The position numbers and the translations under genes are program-made. A stretch of 23,028 nt of DNA from CAVSWN01 sp046728115. Its GTDB lineage: Bacteria > Acidobacteriota > Vicinamibacteria > Vicinamibacterales > CAVVIG01. Below the pieces are notes generated by a model. It saw nothing but the letters and a program-made list of their open reading frames with translations. It ran no database searches and was not told the origin of the DNA. Location: positions 1 to 23,028 of the forward strand of contig JBKPDW010000544.1 of assembly GCA_046728115.1 (NCBI GenBank), in the 5' to 3' direction. Shown here piece after piece: positions 1 through 6,988 of the stretch. Every line of letters starts with the position of its first letter. The stretch's first letter is position 1.

Positions 1-410
1 CCCTCGAACTGCTCTGGCTGCGGACCGAACCGAATTCTGTCGCCGGCGGGACGTCTGAACGCGATCCGATACAGGGTGACGCCGACGAACGCGACGACTT
101 CGGGCTTCAACCGCCGCACCTTGCGGTGCAACGATTTCTCGCCGGCGATGTATTCCTCCCGCTTCAGCGAATCGATCCCGGACGTCGGACGCGGGATCAG
201 GTTAGTGATACCCAGACCCCATTCCGGCAGCCGATGATCATCCTCGGTCCCAATCGGTTCGGAGACGAGCCCCGACTCGTACAGCAGCTTCCAGAAACGA
301 TTGGAGTAGCCGGCGAAGTGATGACCGATGGCGGCCGAGCGGATCCCGGGGTTGATGCCCACGAGCAGCACCCGCGGGTGTGGACCGATGCGATCCTGCA
401 AGGGTCGCAT
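1..410 (-). CDS. mug: Mug-type G/U(T) mismatch-specific DNA glycosylase, 3' end cut by window edge
   Basis: This frame has no stop from an ATG at 410 to the window edge (136 codons), so the C-terminus is missing. The translation carries hallmarks of the Mug/TDG branch of the uracil-DNA glycosylase superfamily. Near residues 18-27 is VGINPGIRSA, the motif-1 loop with the family's Asn. It is followed by IGHHFAGYSNRFWKLL, and near residues 70-80 by LGITNLIPRPTSG. Known members excise uracil or thymine (and etheno-cytosine) mispaired with G in cytoplasmic base-excision repair. The ATG is chosen because the conserved region begins only about 15 residues later. No clear Shine-Dalgarno precedes it. 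The gene is divergent from the kinase at 492. Family assignment is strong; the exact substrate is inferred from the family. Confidence 0.9.
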   Translation of the reverse strand, partial: MRPLQDRIGPHPRVLLVGINPGIRSAAIGHHFAGYSNRFWKLLYESGLVSEPIGTEDDHRLPEWGLGITNLIPRPTSGIDSLKREEYIAGEKSLHRKVRRLKPEVVAFVGVTLYRIAFRRPAGDRIRFGPQPEQFE

Positions 411-491
411 ATACTGCCGTATTCTGATGCAACTTCTGATGCAGCTTCCGTCCCGCGGGAGGGGTCGGATGTTCGTCTGTGATTGGTATTG
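411..491. promoter_or_regulatory. Divergent mug/kinase intergenic region with a tandem 12-bp repeat
   Basis: The 81 bases between the divergent mug and kinase starts contain a head-to-tail 12-mer, TTCTGATGCAAC (422-433) followed directly by TTCTGATGCAGC (434-445), identical at 11 of 12 positions. A one-turn-spaced direct repeat in a divergent promoter region could be an operator. This is inference; no regulator is identified and no convincing -35/-10 pair was seen. Confidence 0.3.
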
Positions 492-3029
492 ATGTCGAGC
501 GACGCCGACGAACCCACACGCGCCATCTCGCTCGGCACAATCGGGCGCTTTCGAATCATTCGCAGCCTTGGCCGCGGCGGGATGGGCGAAGTCTACCTTG
601 CCGACGATCCGAGGCTGAATCGATCCGTTGCCCTCAAACTGCTGAACACCAATGTCGCTAACGATCCCGAACGCCGCGCGTTCTTCGAGCGCGAGGCGAC
701 GTCGGCAGCGGCGCTGAATCATCCGAACATCTGCACGATCTTCGAGGTTGGCGAAGCCGACGGCCGGCCCTACATCGCGATGGAAGCGGTCGAGGGACGC
801 ACGCTGAGCTCGATGCTCAAGGATGGACGACTGGCGGTCGATTCGGTGATCAGCATCGCGGTGCAGGTCGCGGGCGCCCTCGAAGAGGCGCGTGAACGTC
901 AGGTCGTCCATCGCGATCTCAAGACCGCCAACATCATGGTGACGCCGAAGGGCGCCGTGAAGGTGCTCGATTTCGGCCTCGCCAAACGGGTGCCGCCGAC
1001 AGAGCCCCCTCAGGAGGAGACCACGAGCTGGGTGAGCCGGACCGCAATCGTGTTCGGCACGCTGCCGTACATGTCGCCCGAACAGGCGCTCGGCCGCGCC
1101 GTCGATCACCGCTCGGATCTATTTTCGCTCGGTACGATCATGTACGAGGCGCTGACTGCCCGGCTGCCATTCGACGGCCTGACGACACCAGAGGTCCTCA
1201 ACGCGATCGTCAATCGCGAACAGGCGCCGATCGAAACACGCAACGAGCGCGTGCCGCCGGCGCTCTCGATGGTTGTGTCGAAGCTCCTCGAGAAGGATCC
1301 GACCGCTCGCTACCAGACGGGCGCAGAGGTCGTCGACGATCTGCGCTCCATCCAGCAGACCGGCGATCTGGCGCGACGACGGGCCGCCGTGTCGCGACGC
1401 CGACTCCTCATCGCGAGTGCTGTCGCTGGCGCGGTCATCGTCATTGGATCCGTCGCCGCGTGGTGGCGAACGCATCGGATTACGGTCAGCAGCAGCATCG
1501 GCAGTCAACCGATGGTCGTGGTGCCCGCAACGGTCACGGGGCCGCCTCAGTTTCAGTTCCTGGCCGACGCGATTCCGAACTCGTTGACCACGCGACTCTC
1601 GGAACATGGCGGCATCAAGATGAAGGTCCCGCCGACGTCGATCGAATTCGGCAACGTCAGCGGCAATCTGGTGCGGGTCGCCGACTCGTACGGTGTGACC
1701 ATGTGCATCGTGCCCAGGGCGACAGTGGCGAGCGGGCGGCTCACCGTGAATGTCCAGGTCGTGGAACCGAGGCGGAGAGACGTGGTGTGGAGCGGCGAGT
1801 TCGAGAGTCCAGTCGACCGGTACGCCGAGGCAATCGCCAGAGCGGCCGACGGCGTCGCGGTTGTGCTGACCGGGCGGCGTCTCGAGCAACCCGAGATCGG
1901 TCGGTCCTCAACGACATCGGCCATCGAGTTTGCGCTGAGCCGGGGCCAGTACTACGGGGTGAAGTTCAACACCCAGTATCAGCAGAGCGACTACGAGGTC
2001 GCCCGCGCCGCATATATGGAAGCGCTGCAGATCGAGCCGCGGGCAGCCGCGGCGGCGGCAGGACTCGCCTACCTCGAGATCTTCGCAATGCAGGGCGGCA
2101 AACCGCCCGATCGCGCACTGCCGACCATCGACCAGTGGGCCCGCCGTGCGATTGATTTCGACGACCACAATCCGCTGGGATGGGCGGCACTTGCGGTGGC
2201 CGAGAGCTGGCGCACACCGGCCAACCATGCAAAACAGCTCGAGTACGGCTTCCGGGCCGCGTCGCTGGGTGAGGCATGCGGGCGATGCCAGCTTGCGCTG
2301 ATGATGGGCCTCCAGCATTTCTCGCCGGTCCTGAGGTATCACACGGCAGCGCACGACGCCGACCTGGATCCGTTGTCCGCGTACGGGCACTTGAACAGCG
2401 CGGTCGCGCTGACGGCGCTCGGTCGATCCGACGAGGCGTCGGCAGCCATCGCCCGCGCTGCCGCTATCGAGCCGAATGCGCTCTGGGTCTCGGTGCTCCG
2501 CTCGTTCGTCAAGGCGGCATCTGGTTCTCTGCAGGCCGCGGCCGCCGATGCCGAAGCGCTCGCTGCCCTCGACAGCTTGAAGACGATGCCACCGTGGATC
2601 GGACGCATTCTCGACATGATTCGCGCCGCAGCAACGGGCGACGAGCGCGAGATCGCGCAGGCCGTAGAGCGGTTGCGGGAACCAGCGCGGCACGGCCGCG
2701 CAACCGAAGAGGAGTTGATGTACCTCGCGAACATCGTCACGCCGGTGCTGGCGCGCGCGGGTCACACAGACGCGGCGCTGACCATCCTCGCCGACGTGAC
2801 TGCTGCCGACGCACCGCCGCCGTTCGATATGGTGGTGCTCAATCCGTTTCTCAAACGGTTGATGAACGACACGCGCGCGAGTGTCATCGTTGCGCGGTCA
2901 CGAGCAAGCTTCGATCACTTGCTCGAGGCTATCAGGCAGGCGCGAACGGTGGGACGGTTCCCACGCTACCTCGAGCAGCCGCTGCAGGATCTGCTGTCGG
3001 CATTGAGGGATTCGGGCCGCGCCGGCTAG
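492..3029 (+). CDS. Membrane-anchored Ser/Thr protein kinase with extracytoplasmic TPR region
   Basis: This 845-residue eukaryotic-type (PknB/Hanks) kinase has a glycine-rich loop GRGGMGEVYLA (about 27-37), an ALKLL lysine near 49, HRDLKTANIMV (about 140-150), DFGLAK (about 160) and YMSPEQALG in the activation segment. All catalytic elements are present. A basic stretch and one transmembrane helix (about 304-325) follow. The outer part begins with a TolB/FlgO-like segment and ends in alanine-rich TPR-like helices (about 470-840). This layout is common in Acidobacteriota, where the outer half is presumed to sense signals or bind partners. An in-frame TTG at 483 is possible, but the ATG at 492 is preferred; neither has a clear Shine-Dalgarno. 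Its TAG stop interlocks with the stop of the convergent radical SAM gene. The substrate is unknown. Confidence 0.93.
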   Translation: MSSDADEPTRAISLGTIGRFRIIRSLGRGGMGEVYLADDPRLNRSVALKLLNTNVANDPERRAFFEREATSAAALNHPNICTIFEVGEADGRPYIAMEAVEGRTLSSMLKDGRLAVDSVISIAVQVAGALEEARERQVVHRDLKTANIMVTPKGAVKVLDFGLAKRVPPTEPPQEETTSWVSRTAIVFGTLPYMSPEQALGRAVDHRSDLFSLGTIMYEALTARLPFDGLTTPEVLNAIVNREQAPIETRNERVPPALSMVVSKLLEKDPTARYQTGAEVVDDLRSIQQTGDLARRRAAVSRRRLLIASAVAGAVIVIGSVAAWWRTHRITVSSSIGSQPMVVVPATVTGPPQFQFLADAIPNSLTTRLSEHGGIKMKVPPTSIEFGNVSGNLVRVADSYGVTMCIVPRATVASGRLTVNVQVVEPRRRDVVWSGEFESPVDRYAEAIARAADGVAVVLTGRRLEQPEIGRSSTTSAIEFALSRGQYYGVKFNTQYQQSDYEVARAAYMEALQIEPRAAAAAAGLAYLEIFAMQGGKPPDRALPTIDQWARRAIDFDDHNPLGWAALAVAESWRTPANHAKQLEYGFRAASLGEACGRCQLALMMGLQHFSPVLRYHTAAHDADLDPLSAYGHLNSAVALTALGRSDEASAAIARAAAIEPNALWVSVLRSFVKAASGSLQAAAADAEALAALDSLKTMPPWIGRILDMIRAAATGDEREIAQAVERLREPARHGRATEEELMYLANIVTPVLARAGHTDAALTILADVTAADAPPPFDMVVLNPFLKRLMNDTRASVIVARSRASFDHLLEAIRQARTVGRFPRYLEQPLQDLLSALRDSGRAG

Positions 3030-5143
3030 CTGAATGCCGTTCCGGCGCGACCCGCCACACGTTTTACTCGTCGTTGTTCGTGCAAACCATCCGGGCGGGG
3101 GCCTTCTTCCCGCGACGCGCAGGCTTCTTTGCCTTCTTGGCCGCCTTTTTCTTGCCAGCCTTCTTCTTCTTCTTCGCCATGACCGCTCCTTTTATGAGCC
3201 CACCGTTGACGATTGACGCGCCTGGTGAGAGCGCGGATACGGGCACGCACCGCCGGTGAAGGCCGGTACTCGCCCAGTGGAATGGCAAGCGCCAGGTATC
3301 GCTGACCGTCCGTCACGAGCAGCCCGCGCTCCACGAGGAACGTCAACCGCTGTGCGACAGAGGCTTCGGCTTCTGTCGCTTCGGAATCCGGCGACGCGAT
3401 CGACACCAGACGACGCACGTGCGTCACCGCGTCGCAGGCCTCGTACAGCGCGCGATCGAGACCGCACAGAACGGTCGTCCTTGCGCGCCTTCCCGGCCGC
3501 AGATCGAACAGGAGCAGTCGATCGCCGTCTCGTGCGGAGACAAGCTCGCTTCGGGCATGGACATGTTTCCACCGCGTAAGCTGCACGCGCAGCGGCCGGC
3601 TATAGCCGCGCGTGTCCCGCCCGTCCGCATAGTCGAAGTTGAAATAGTAGGCGAGGTTCGCAATCGCCTGATCGGTCAGCCCCTTGAAAATGTGGAGGTA
3701 CGGTTCGATCGGGCGGAGCCGCGCGAATCCCAGTTGATCGGCCTGCTCGAAATTTGGGCTGAAGCGATCGAGCCGCACGTTCGAGCCGCCAACGGGCGCC
3801 GGCAGATGCGTCAACTGCGGGACGAGGCGCGTCACCCGTCCGTATTCCGCCACGGGCTCGCCGGGAAATCCCCAGATGACGTTCCAGTACGGGTGCACGC
3901 CGAACTGTTTGCACCATTTCAGCAGCTGGACGTTCTGCAGCCATGTCACGCCCTTGCGCATCAGCGCGAGCACCGGATCGCTGAAGCTTTCGATGCCGGG
4001 CTGGATGCGTGTCACGCGCGCGGCGGCCAACTGACGGATCTGCTCTTTCTTCAGATTGGCCTTCGTCTCATAGAAGAGGTCGAGCTTCAGGCGACGCTTG
4101 GCCAACTGCGGCAGCACGGTGCCGAAGTAGCTCATCTCCAGGATGTTGTCCACGACCTGCACGTCACAGCCTCGATAGACCGTGGCCAGGTGCTCCAATT
4201 CGGCCAGCGCACGATCCGCCGACTTGCTGCGAAAGGTCATCGTGGAACCATTCAACCCGCAGAACGTACAGTGCGCCTTCTCGCCCCACCAGCACCCACG
4301 CGAGCTCTCGAAGAGCATGTTCGGCCGCCAGGAGCGCGACAGCCGGCTGGATTCGAACTGTCGAATGTAGTCGTGATAGTCGGGATAGGGCAGCGCGTCC
4401 ATGTCGCGCACGATCGGCGCGTTCGTGAACCGGCCGAACGCGAACTCCCTCTTCAACGCCGACCGGGTTCGCACGCCCGGGATATCGTCGAGTGCCCGGC
4501 CGCCGAGGAGGCGCTGTACCAGATCGACGATGATCAGGTCGGCTTCCCCACTGACGACCGCATCGACGAACGGGAACTGACGGAGTGTCTCGGCGCCCAT
4601 GATGCTTTCGCAGTTGGCACCGCCCATCACGATCGGCACAGCGGGTAAGGCATCTTTCAACCGTCGAGCGAGCGCGAGCGAGGCGGCGTGCTGCTGAAAG
4701 CTGCTGGTCAGGCCGATGACTCTCGGGGATCGGCGGACAACCTCGGCCACACATCGGTCGAGAAACGGGCCTGCCAGTTCGCGCGCGCGCGAGATCGCCG
4801 CGATCGTCCGCTCGCGCAGGGGCGACATGCCCCTTCGCACTGCGAACTCCGACCGGGCGCGAAGGACGTCGTTCACGTACCCCGTGTCATCATTCCCGGA
4901 CGCGTGGTCGGTGAGGCCTGCCGAGAAAATCCATTCACCGGCAAGGTCGACGATCGGGACGCCATTGGATTGGGAGATGGCGGTGTACAAGCGGGAGCCG
5001 ATTCGTTCGGCGAATTGAATCGAAAAGTATGCGATGTCGGACGCGATGCCCGCGTGTGCGAGTTCTGCCTGCAGAAGGCTCAGGCCGATCGAGGGCGTGA
5101 AGACCGAGCCGAACGGCATCGAGATGAACAGAACGTCGGCCAT
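3026..5143 (-). CDS. B12-binding radical SAM protein, RiPP-maturation C-methyltransferase type
   Basis: This 705-residue protein has an N-terminal cobalamin-binding-like Rossmann domain (about 1-225, including GLTSSFQQHA and IVMGGANCES…VVSGEAD). The radical SAM domain holds its cluster cysteines as C284-x7-C292-x2-C295 in SSRGCWWGEKAHCTFCGLNG, followed by MTFRSKSADRAL. The C-terminal domain (about 535-625: LFDLRPG…DRALYEACD…RYLALAIP) matches my memory of the family that modifies ribosomal peptides (TIGR03975-like). The CWWGEK…CxFCGLNG signature and spacing are diagnostic of that group. Members are thought to methylate unactivated carbons of a precursor peptide using SAM and methylcobalamin. 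The last ~52 residues are low-complexity and AT3-rich, because they read out of frame through the peptide gene at 3064-3180; the functional protein may end near residue 650. No transporter or protease gene is adjacent. Confidence 0.88.
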   Translation of the reverse strand: MADVLFISMPFGSVFTPSIGLSLLQAELAHAGIASDIAYFSIQFAERIGSRLYTAISQSNGVPIVDLAGEWIFSAGLTDHASGNDDTGYVNDVLRARSEFAVRRGMSPLRERTIAAISRARELAGPFLDRCVAEVVRRSPRVIGLTSSFQQHAASLALARRLKDALPAVPIVMGGANCESIMGAETLRQFPFVDAVVSGEADLIIVDLVQRLLGGRALDDIPGVRTRSALKREFAFGRFTNAPIVRDMDALPYPDYHDYIRQFESSRLSRSWRPNMLFESSRGCWWGEKAHCTFCGLNGSTMTFRSKSADRALAELEHLATVYRGCDVQVVDNILEMSYFGTVLPQLAKRRLKLDLFYETKANLKKEQIRQLAAARVTRIQPGIESFSDPVLALMRKGVTWLQNVQLLKWCKQFGVHPYWNVIWGFPGEPVAEYGRVTRLVPQLTHLPAPVGGSNVRLDRFSPNFEQADQLGFARLRPIEPYLHIFKGLTDQAIANLAYYFNFDYADGRDTRGYSRPLRVQLTRWKHVHARSELVSARDGDRLLLFDLRPGRRARTTVLCGLDRALYEACDAVTHVRRLVSIASPDSEATEAEASVAQRLTFLVERGLLVTDGQRYLALAIPLGEYRPSPAVRARIRALTRRVNRQRWAHKRSGHGEEEEEGWQEKGGQEGKEACASREEGPRPDGLHEQRRVKRVAGRAGTAFS
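3064..3180 (-). CDS. Lys/Ala-rich 38-aa peptide nested in the 3' end of the radical SAM gene; candidate RiPP precursor
   Basis: This short frame starts with ATG at 3180, preceded by AAGGAG with a 5-base spacer (3186-3191), a very good Shine-Dalgarno. It encodes MAKKKKKAGKKKAAKKAKKP, then ARRGKKAPAR and a distinct end, MVCTNNDE. Only 6 of 38 codons end in A or T, as expected of coding DNA here, whereas the overlapping radical SAM frame has about half A/T third bases in the same bases. That favours this frame as the translated one. A basic leader-like region followed by a short, unlike tail with Cys, Thr and two Asn, beside a RiPP-type radical SAM methyltransferase, suggests a precursor peptide. 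The alternative is a small histone-H1-like nucleic-acid-binding peptide. I do not recognise a named family. Translation is well supported; the role is inferred. Confidence 0.6.
   Translation of the reverse strand: MAKKKKKAGKKKAAKKAKKPARRGKKAPARMVCTNNDE
3186..3191 (-). promoter_or_regulatory. Shine-Dalgarno of the 38-aa peptide gene
   Basis: Read on the minus strand this is AAGGAG, five bases before the ATG at 3180. It lies inside the radical SAM coding region and supports separate translation of the small gene. Such clear sites are a minority in this window. Confidence 0.65.
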
Positions 5144-5189
5144 GCGGTCGTCAATCGACGGCCGCCTAGTGTCCCGGACGCGGTCGCGT

Positions 5190-5216
5190 TTGTCAAGGCG
5201 CGCGAGCGCGTATACT
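5190..5216 (+). promoter_or_regulatory. Sigma70-like promoter of the EVE-domain gene
   Basis: TTGTCA (5190-5195) and TATACT (5211-5216) are separated by 15 bases, slightly short of the 17-base optimum. The predicted start of transcription falls about 3 bases before the ATG at 5226, so the mRNA would have almost no leader, in keeping with the absence of a Shine-Dalgarno. Confidence 0.5.
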
Positions 5217-5225
5217 CACGTCATC

Positions 5226-5669
5226 ATGAACTGGCTGTTCAAGGAAGAGCCGACACACTACGGGTACGATGCGCTCGTGAAGGACAAGACCACGGTGTGG
5301 AGCGGCGTCAAGAACCCGCTCGCGCAGAAGCATCTGCGATCCGTGAAGAAGGACGACCGCATCTTCTATTACCACACGGGCGACGAGAAAGCGGTCGTCG
5401 GGATCTGCAAGGCGCTGGGCGATGCGTACCCGGATCCCCAGGACAAGTCGGGCAAAGCCGCAGTCGTGGACGTCGCGCCCGTCAAGAAGCTCGCCAGACC
5501 CGTCACGCTCGCGGAGATCAAGGCCGATTCAGCGTTCAAGGACTTTCCGCTGGTGAGAATCTCGAGGCTTTCGGTGATGCCGGTCAGCGACGCCGAATGG
5601 GCCAGGGTCGAGCAACTGGCTGGCCGGATCAACCACGAAACCACGAAATCACGAAAAACAGACAAGTAA
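5226..5669 (+). CDS. EVE-domain protein (PUA-like fold)
   Basis: This 147-residue protein begins MNWLFKEEPTHYGYDALVKD, then TTVWSGVKNPLAQKHL, DRIFYYHTGDEKAVVGIC and a C-terminal LVRISRLSVMPVSDAEW. This is the full core of the EVE domain (thymocyte nuclear protein 1/YTH-related PUA superfamily). EVE domains are thought to recognise modified bases in DNA or RNA through an aromatic cage; the N-terminal WLFK…Y and W-S-G-V-x-N-x-x-A motifs are typical. The ATG at 5226 aligns with the domain start. The last ~12 residues (HETTKSRKTDK) are encoded by the left arm of an inverted repeat and are probably not part of the fold. It is divergent from the radical SAM gene with an 82-base gap. No restriction or modification partner is visible, so its target is unknown. 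Confidence 0.88.
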   Translation: MNWLFKEEPTHYGYDALVKDKTTVWSGVKNPLAQKHLRSVKKDDRIFYYHTGDEKAVVGICKALGDAYPDPQDKSGKAAVVDVAPVKKLARPVTLAEIKADSAFKDFPLVRISRLSVMPVSDAEWARVEQLAGRINHETTKSRKTDK

Positions 5670-5694
5670 GTTTCGTATTTTCAGTGTTCGTGGC
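5633..5694. repeat. Imperfect inverted repeat between EVE and dipeptidase genes (terminator/REP-like)
   Basis: The left arm (5633-5656, starting CCACGAAACCACGAAATC) and right arm (5671-5694, starting TTTCGTATTTTCAGTG) are imperfect reverse complements over about 24 bases. The loop (5657-5670) contains the EVE stop codon. CACGAA-rich arms of this kind are scattered between genes in several phyla. The convergent position suggests a bidirectional terminator or a REP/MITE-like unit; copy number cannot be seen in one window. Confidence 0.55.
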
Positions 5695-5703
5695 AGATCG
5701 AGA

Positions 5704-6912
5704 TCACTGACTCACTGGCCGGCCACTGCGTAGCTCCTTGCCTATCTGGTCCACGCGGTCCAACAGCCGCAGAATGTTGTCGCCCAGAATGTTTCTGACG
5801 TCCTGCTCCGAGTAGCCCTTCGCGAGCAGGGCGGCGGTGATCTTCGGTAACTTCGACACGTCCTCCATCCCGTCGGACACGGTCGTGCCATCGAAATCCG
5901 ACCCGAGGCCCACATGGGTCGGACCGGCGATTTTCACGGCGTGATCGATGTGTTCGACGATCTTCTCCCACGACACGCGCGGACGCTCGGCCTGCGGAAC
6001 GCTCTTCTGGGTCGCCTCGTAGAGCTCGTTGGAGAGGAAGCTCGTCGAGTAGTTGATCATGATCACGCCGCCTTTTTCGGCGAGCGCCTTGATCATGTCG
6101 TCGGTCATGTTGCGCGGATGGCCCGAGATGGCGCGGCACGAGGAATGCGACGCCACGAGCGGCGCCCTGCTGATCTCGAGGGCGTCCCAGAACGTCTTGT
6201 CCGCCACGTGCGAGATATCCACCATCACGCCGAGACGATTCAGCTCACGGACGACGTCCTTGCCGAAATCGGTCAGGCCGTTGTGGGCGGGCTTGTCGCC
6301 TGACGAGTCGGCCCAGTTCGTGTTCACGCTGTGCGTGAGCGTCAAGTAGCGAACGCCAAGCCGCGCGTAATCGCGCAGGACGGACAGGCTGTCGTCGATC
6401 ATGTGCCCGCCTTCCATGCCCATCAGCGCGGCAATCTTGCCCGCCTTGTGGGCGGCTCTCACCTCGGCGCCGGTCGTCGCGAGCACGATCTCGTTAGGGT
6501 GCTGCTCCGCGAGCCGCCGCACGTTGTCGATCATCACGAGCGATCGCTTGACGGCTTCCGAACCGGTGACCGTGCCCGGCATGTAGATCGAGAAGAATGC
6601 CGCATCGAGTCCGCCTTCGCGCATGCGAGGAAAGTCGACGTGGCTGCTGTTCTCCCCGCGCCCTCCCGGGCCGGATCCGCGGGGTTCGTGAAGCGCCATG
6701 AAATCCCAGCCTTCGCGGCCGAGCATTTGCGTCGTATCGATATGGGTGTCGACGACGATCGCCTGCTTGTGAATCCGCGAGGCACGGGCGTCCGCTGTCT
6801 CGGTCGCGGCCTTCGTTTGCCCTGAGCGAGCTTGCGCCTGGCCGGCGAGTCGAAGGGGGGCACTGAGCGCGGCGGTCAAAAACAAAAGCAGCGGCAGGTA
6901 TTTGATTTTCAT
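5704..6912 (-). CDS. Exported membrane-dipeptidase family (peptidase M19) protein
   Basis: This 402-residue protein begins with a signal peptide (MKIKYLPLLLFLTAALSAPL…AGQAQA). The renal-dipeptidase TIM-barrel ligands are all visible: VVDTHIDTTQ (H57, D59), GMEGGHM (bridging E167), VDISHVADK (H235), VASHSSCRAI (H256, R260) and GLGSDFDG (D339, D341). Family members are binuclear zinc hydrolases that cleave dipeptides, often with a D-residue at the C-terminal side; some act on N-acyl D-amino acids or other small amides. Export implies a periplasmic or surface role. The ATG at 6912 has GAGGG eight bases upstream. It lies downstream of the MFS gene on the same strand after a 72-base gap filled with direct repeats. 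Substrate unassigned. Confidence 0.9.
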   Translation of the reverse strand: MKIKYLPLLLFLTAALSAPLRLAGQAQARSGQTKAATETADARASRIHKQAIVVDTHIDTTQMLGREGWDFMALHEPRGSGPGGRGENSSHVDFPRMREGGLDAAFFSIYMPGTVTGSEAVKRSLVMIDNVRRLAEQHPNEIVLATTGAEVRAAHKAGKIAALMGMEGGHMIDDSLSVLRDYARLGVRYLTLTHSVNTNWADSSGDKPAHNGLTDFGKDVVRELNRLGVMVDISHVADKTFWDALEISRAPLVASHSSCRAISGHPRNMTDDMIKALAEKGGVIMINYSTSFLSNELYEATQKSVPQAERPRVSWEKIVEHIDHAVKIAGPTHVGLGSDFDGTTVSDGMEDVSKLPKITAALLAKGYSEQDVRNILGDNILRLLDRVDQIGKELRSGRPVSQ

Positions 6913-6943
6913 CGTGAGATCCCTCGCGACCCTGAAAACGGCC

Positions 6944-6988
6944 GCGCTACACGCAATAATCCTTCACGCGCTGCACGCGATCCTTCAC
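6944..6988. repeat. Two-unit tandem direct repeat at the MFS 3' end
   Basis: Unit 6944-6967 (GCGCTACACGCAATAATCC, then TTCAC) is followed directly by 6968-6988 (GCGCTGCACGCGATCCTTCA, then C). The second lacks three bases but is otherwise close. It lies just after, and slightly overlapping, the MFS stop codon. Confidence 0.5.

Noticed and set aside
483..491. TTG start for the kinase at 483
   Set aside because: The ATG three codons later is more likely, and neither has a distinguishing ribosome-binding site.
1119..1889. Long minus-strand open frames opposite the kinase, here and at 1908-2765
   Set aside because: Shadow frames of the kinase; their translations are Arg/His-rich without domain features.
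3419..4648. A 409-codon plus-strand open frame opposite the radical SAM gene
   Set aside because: It mirrors a well-supported gene and has no family features of its own.
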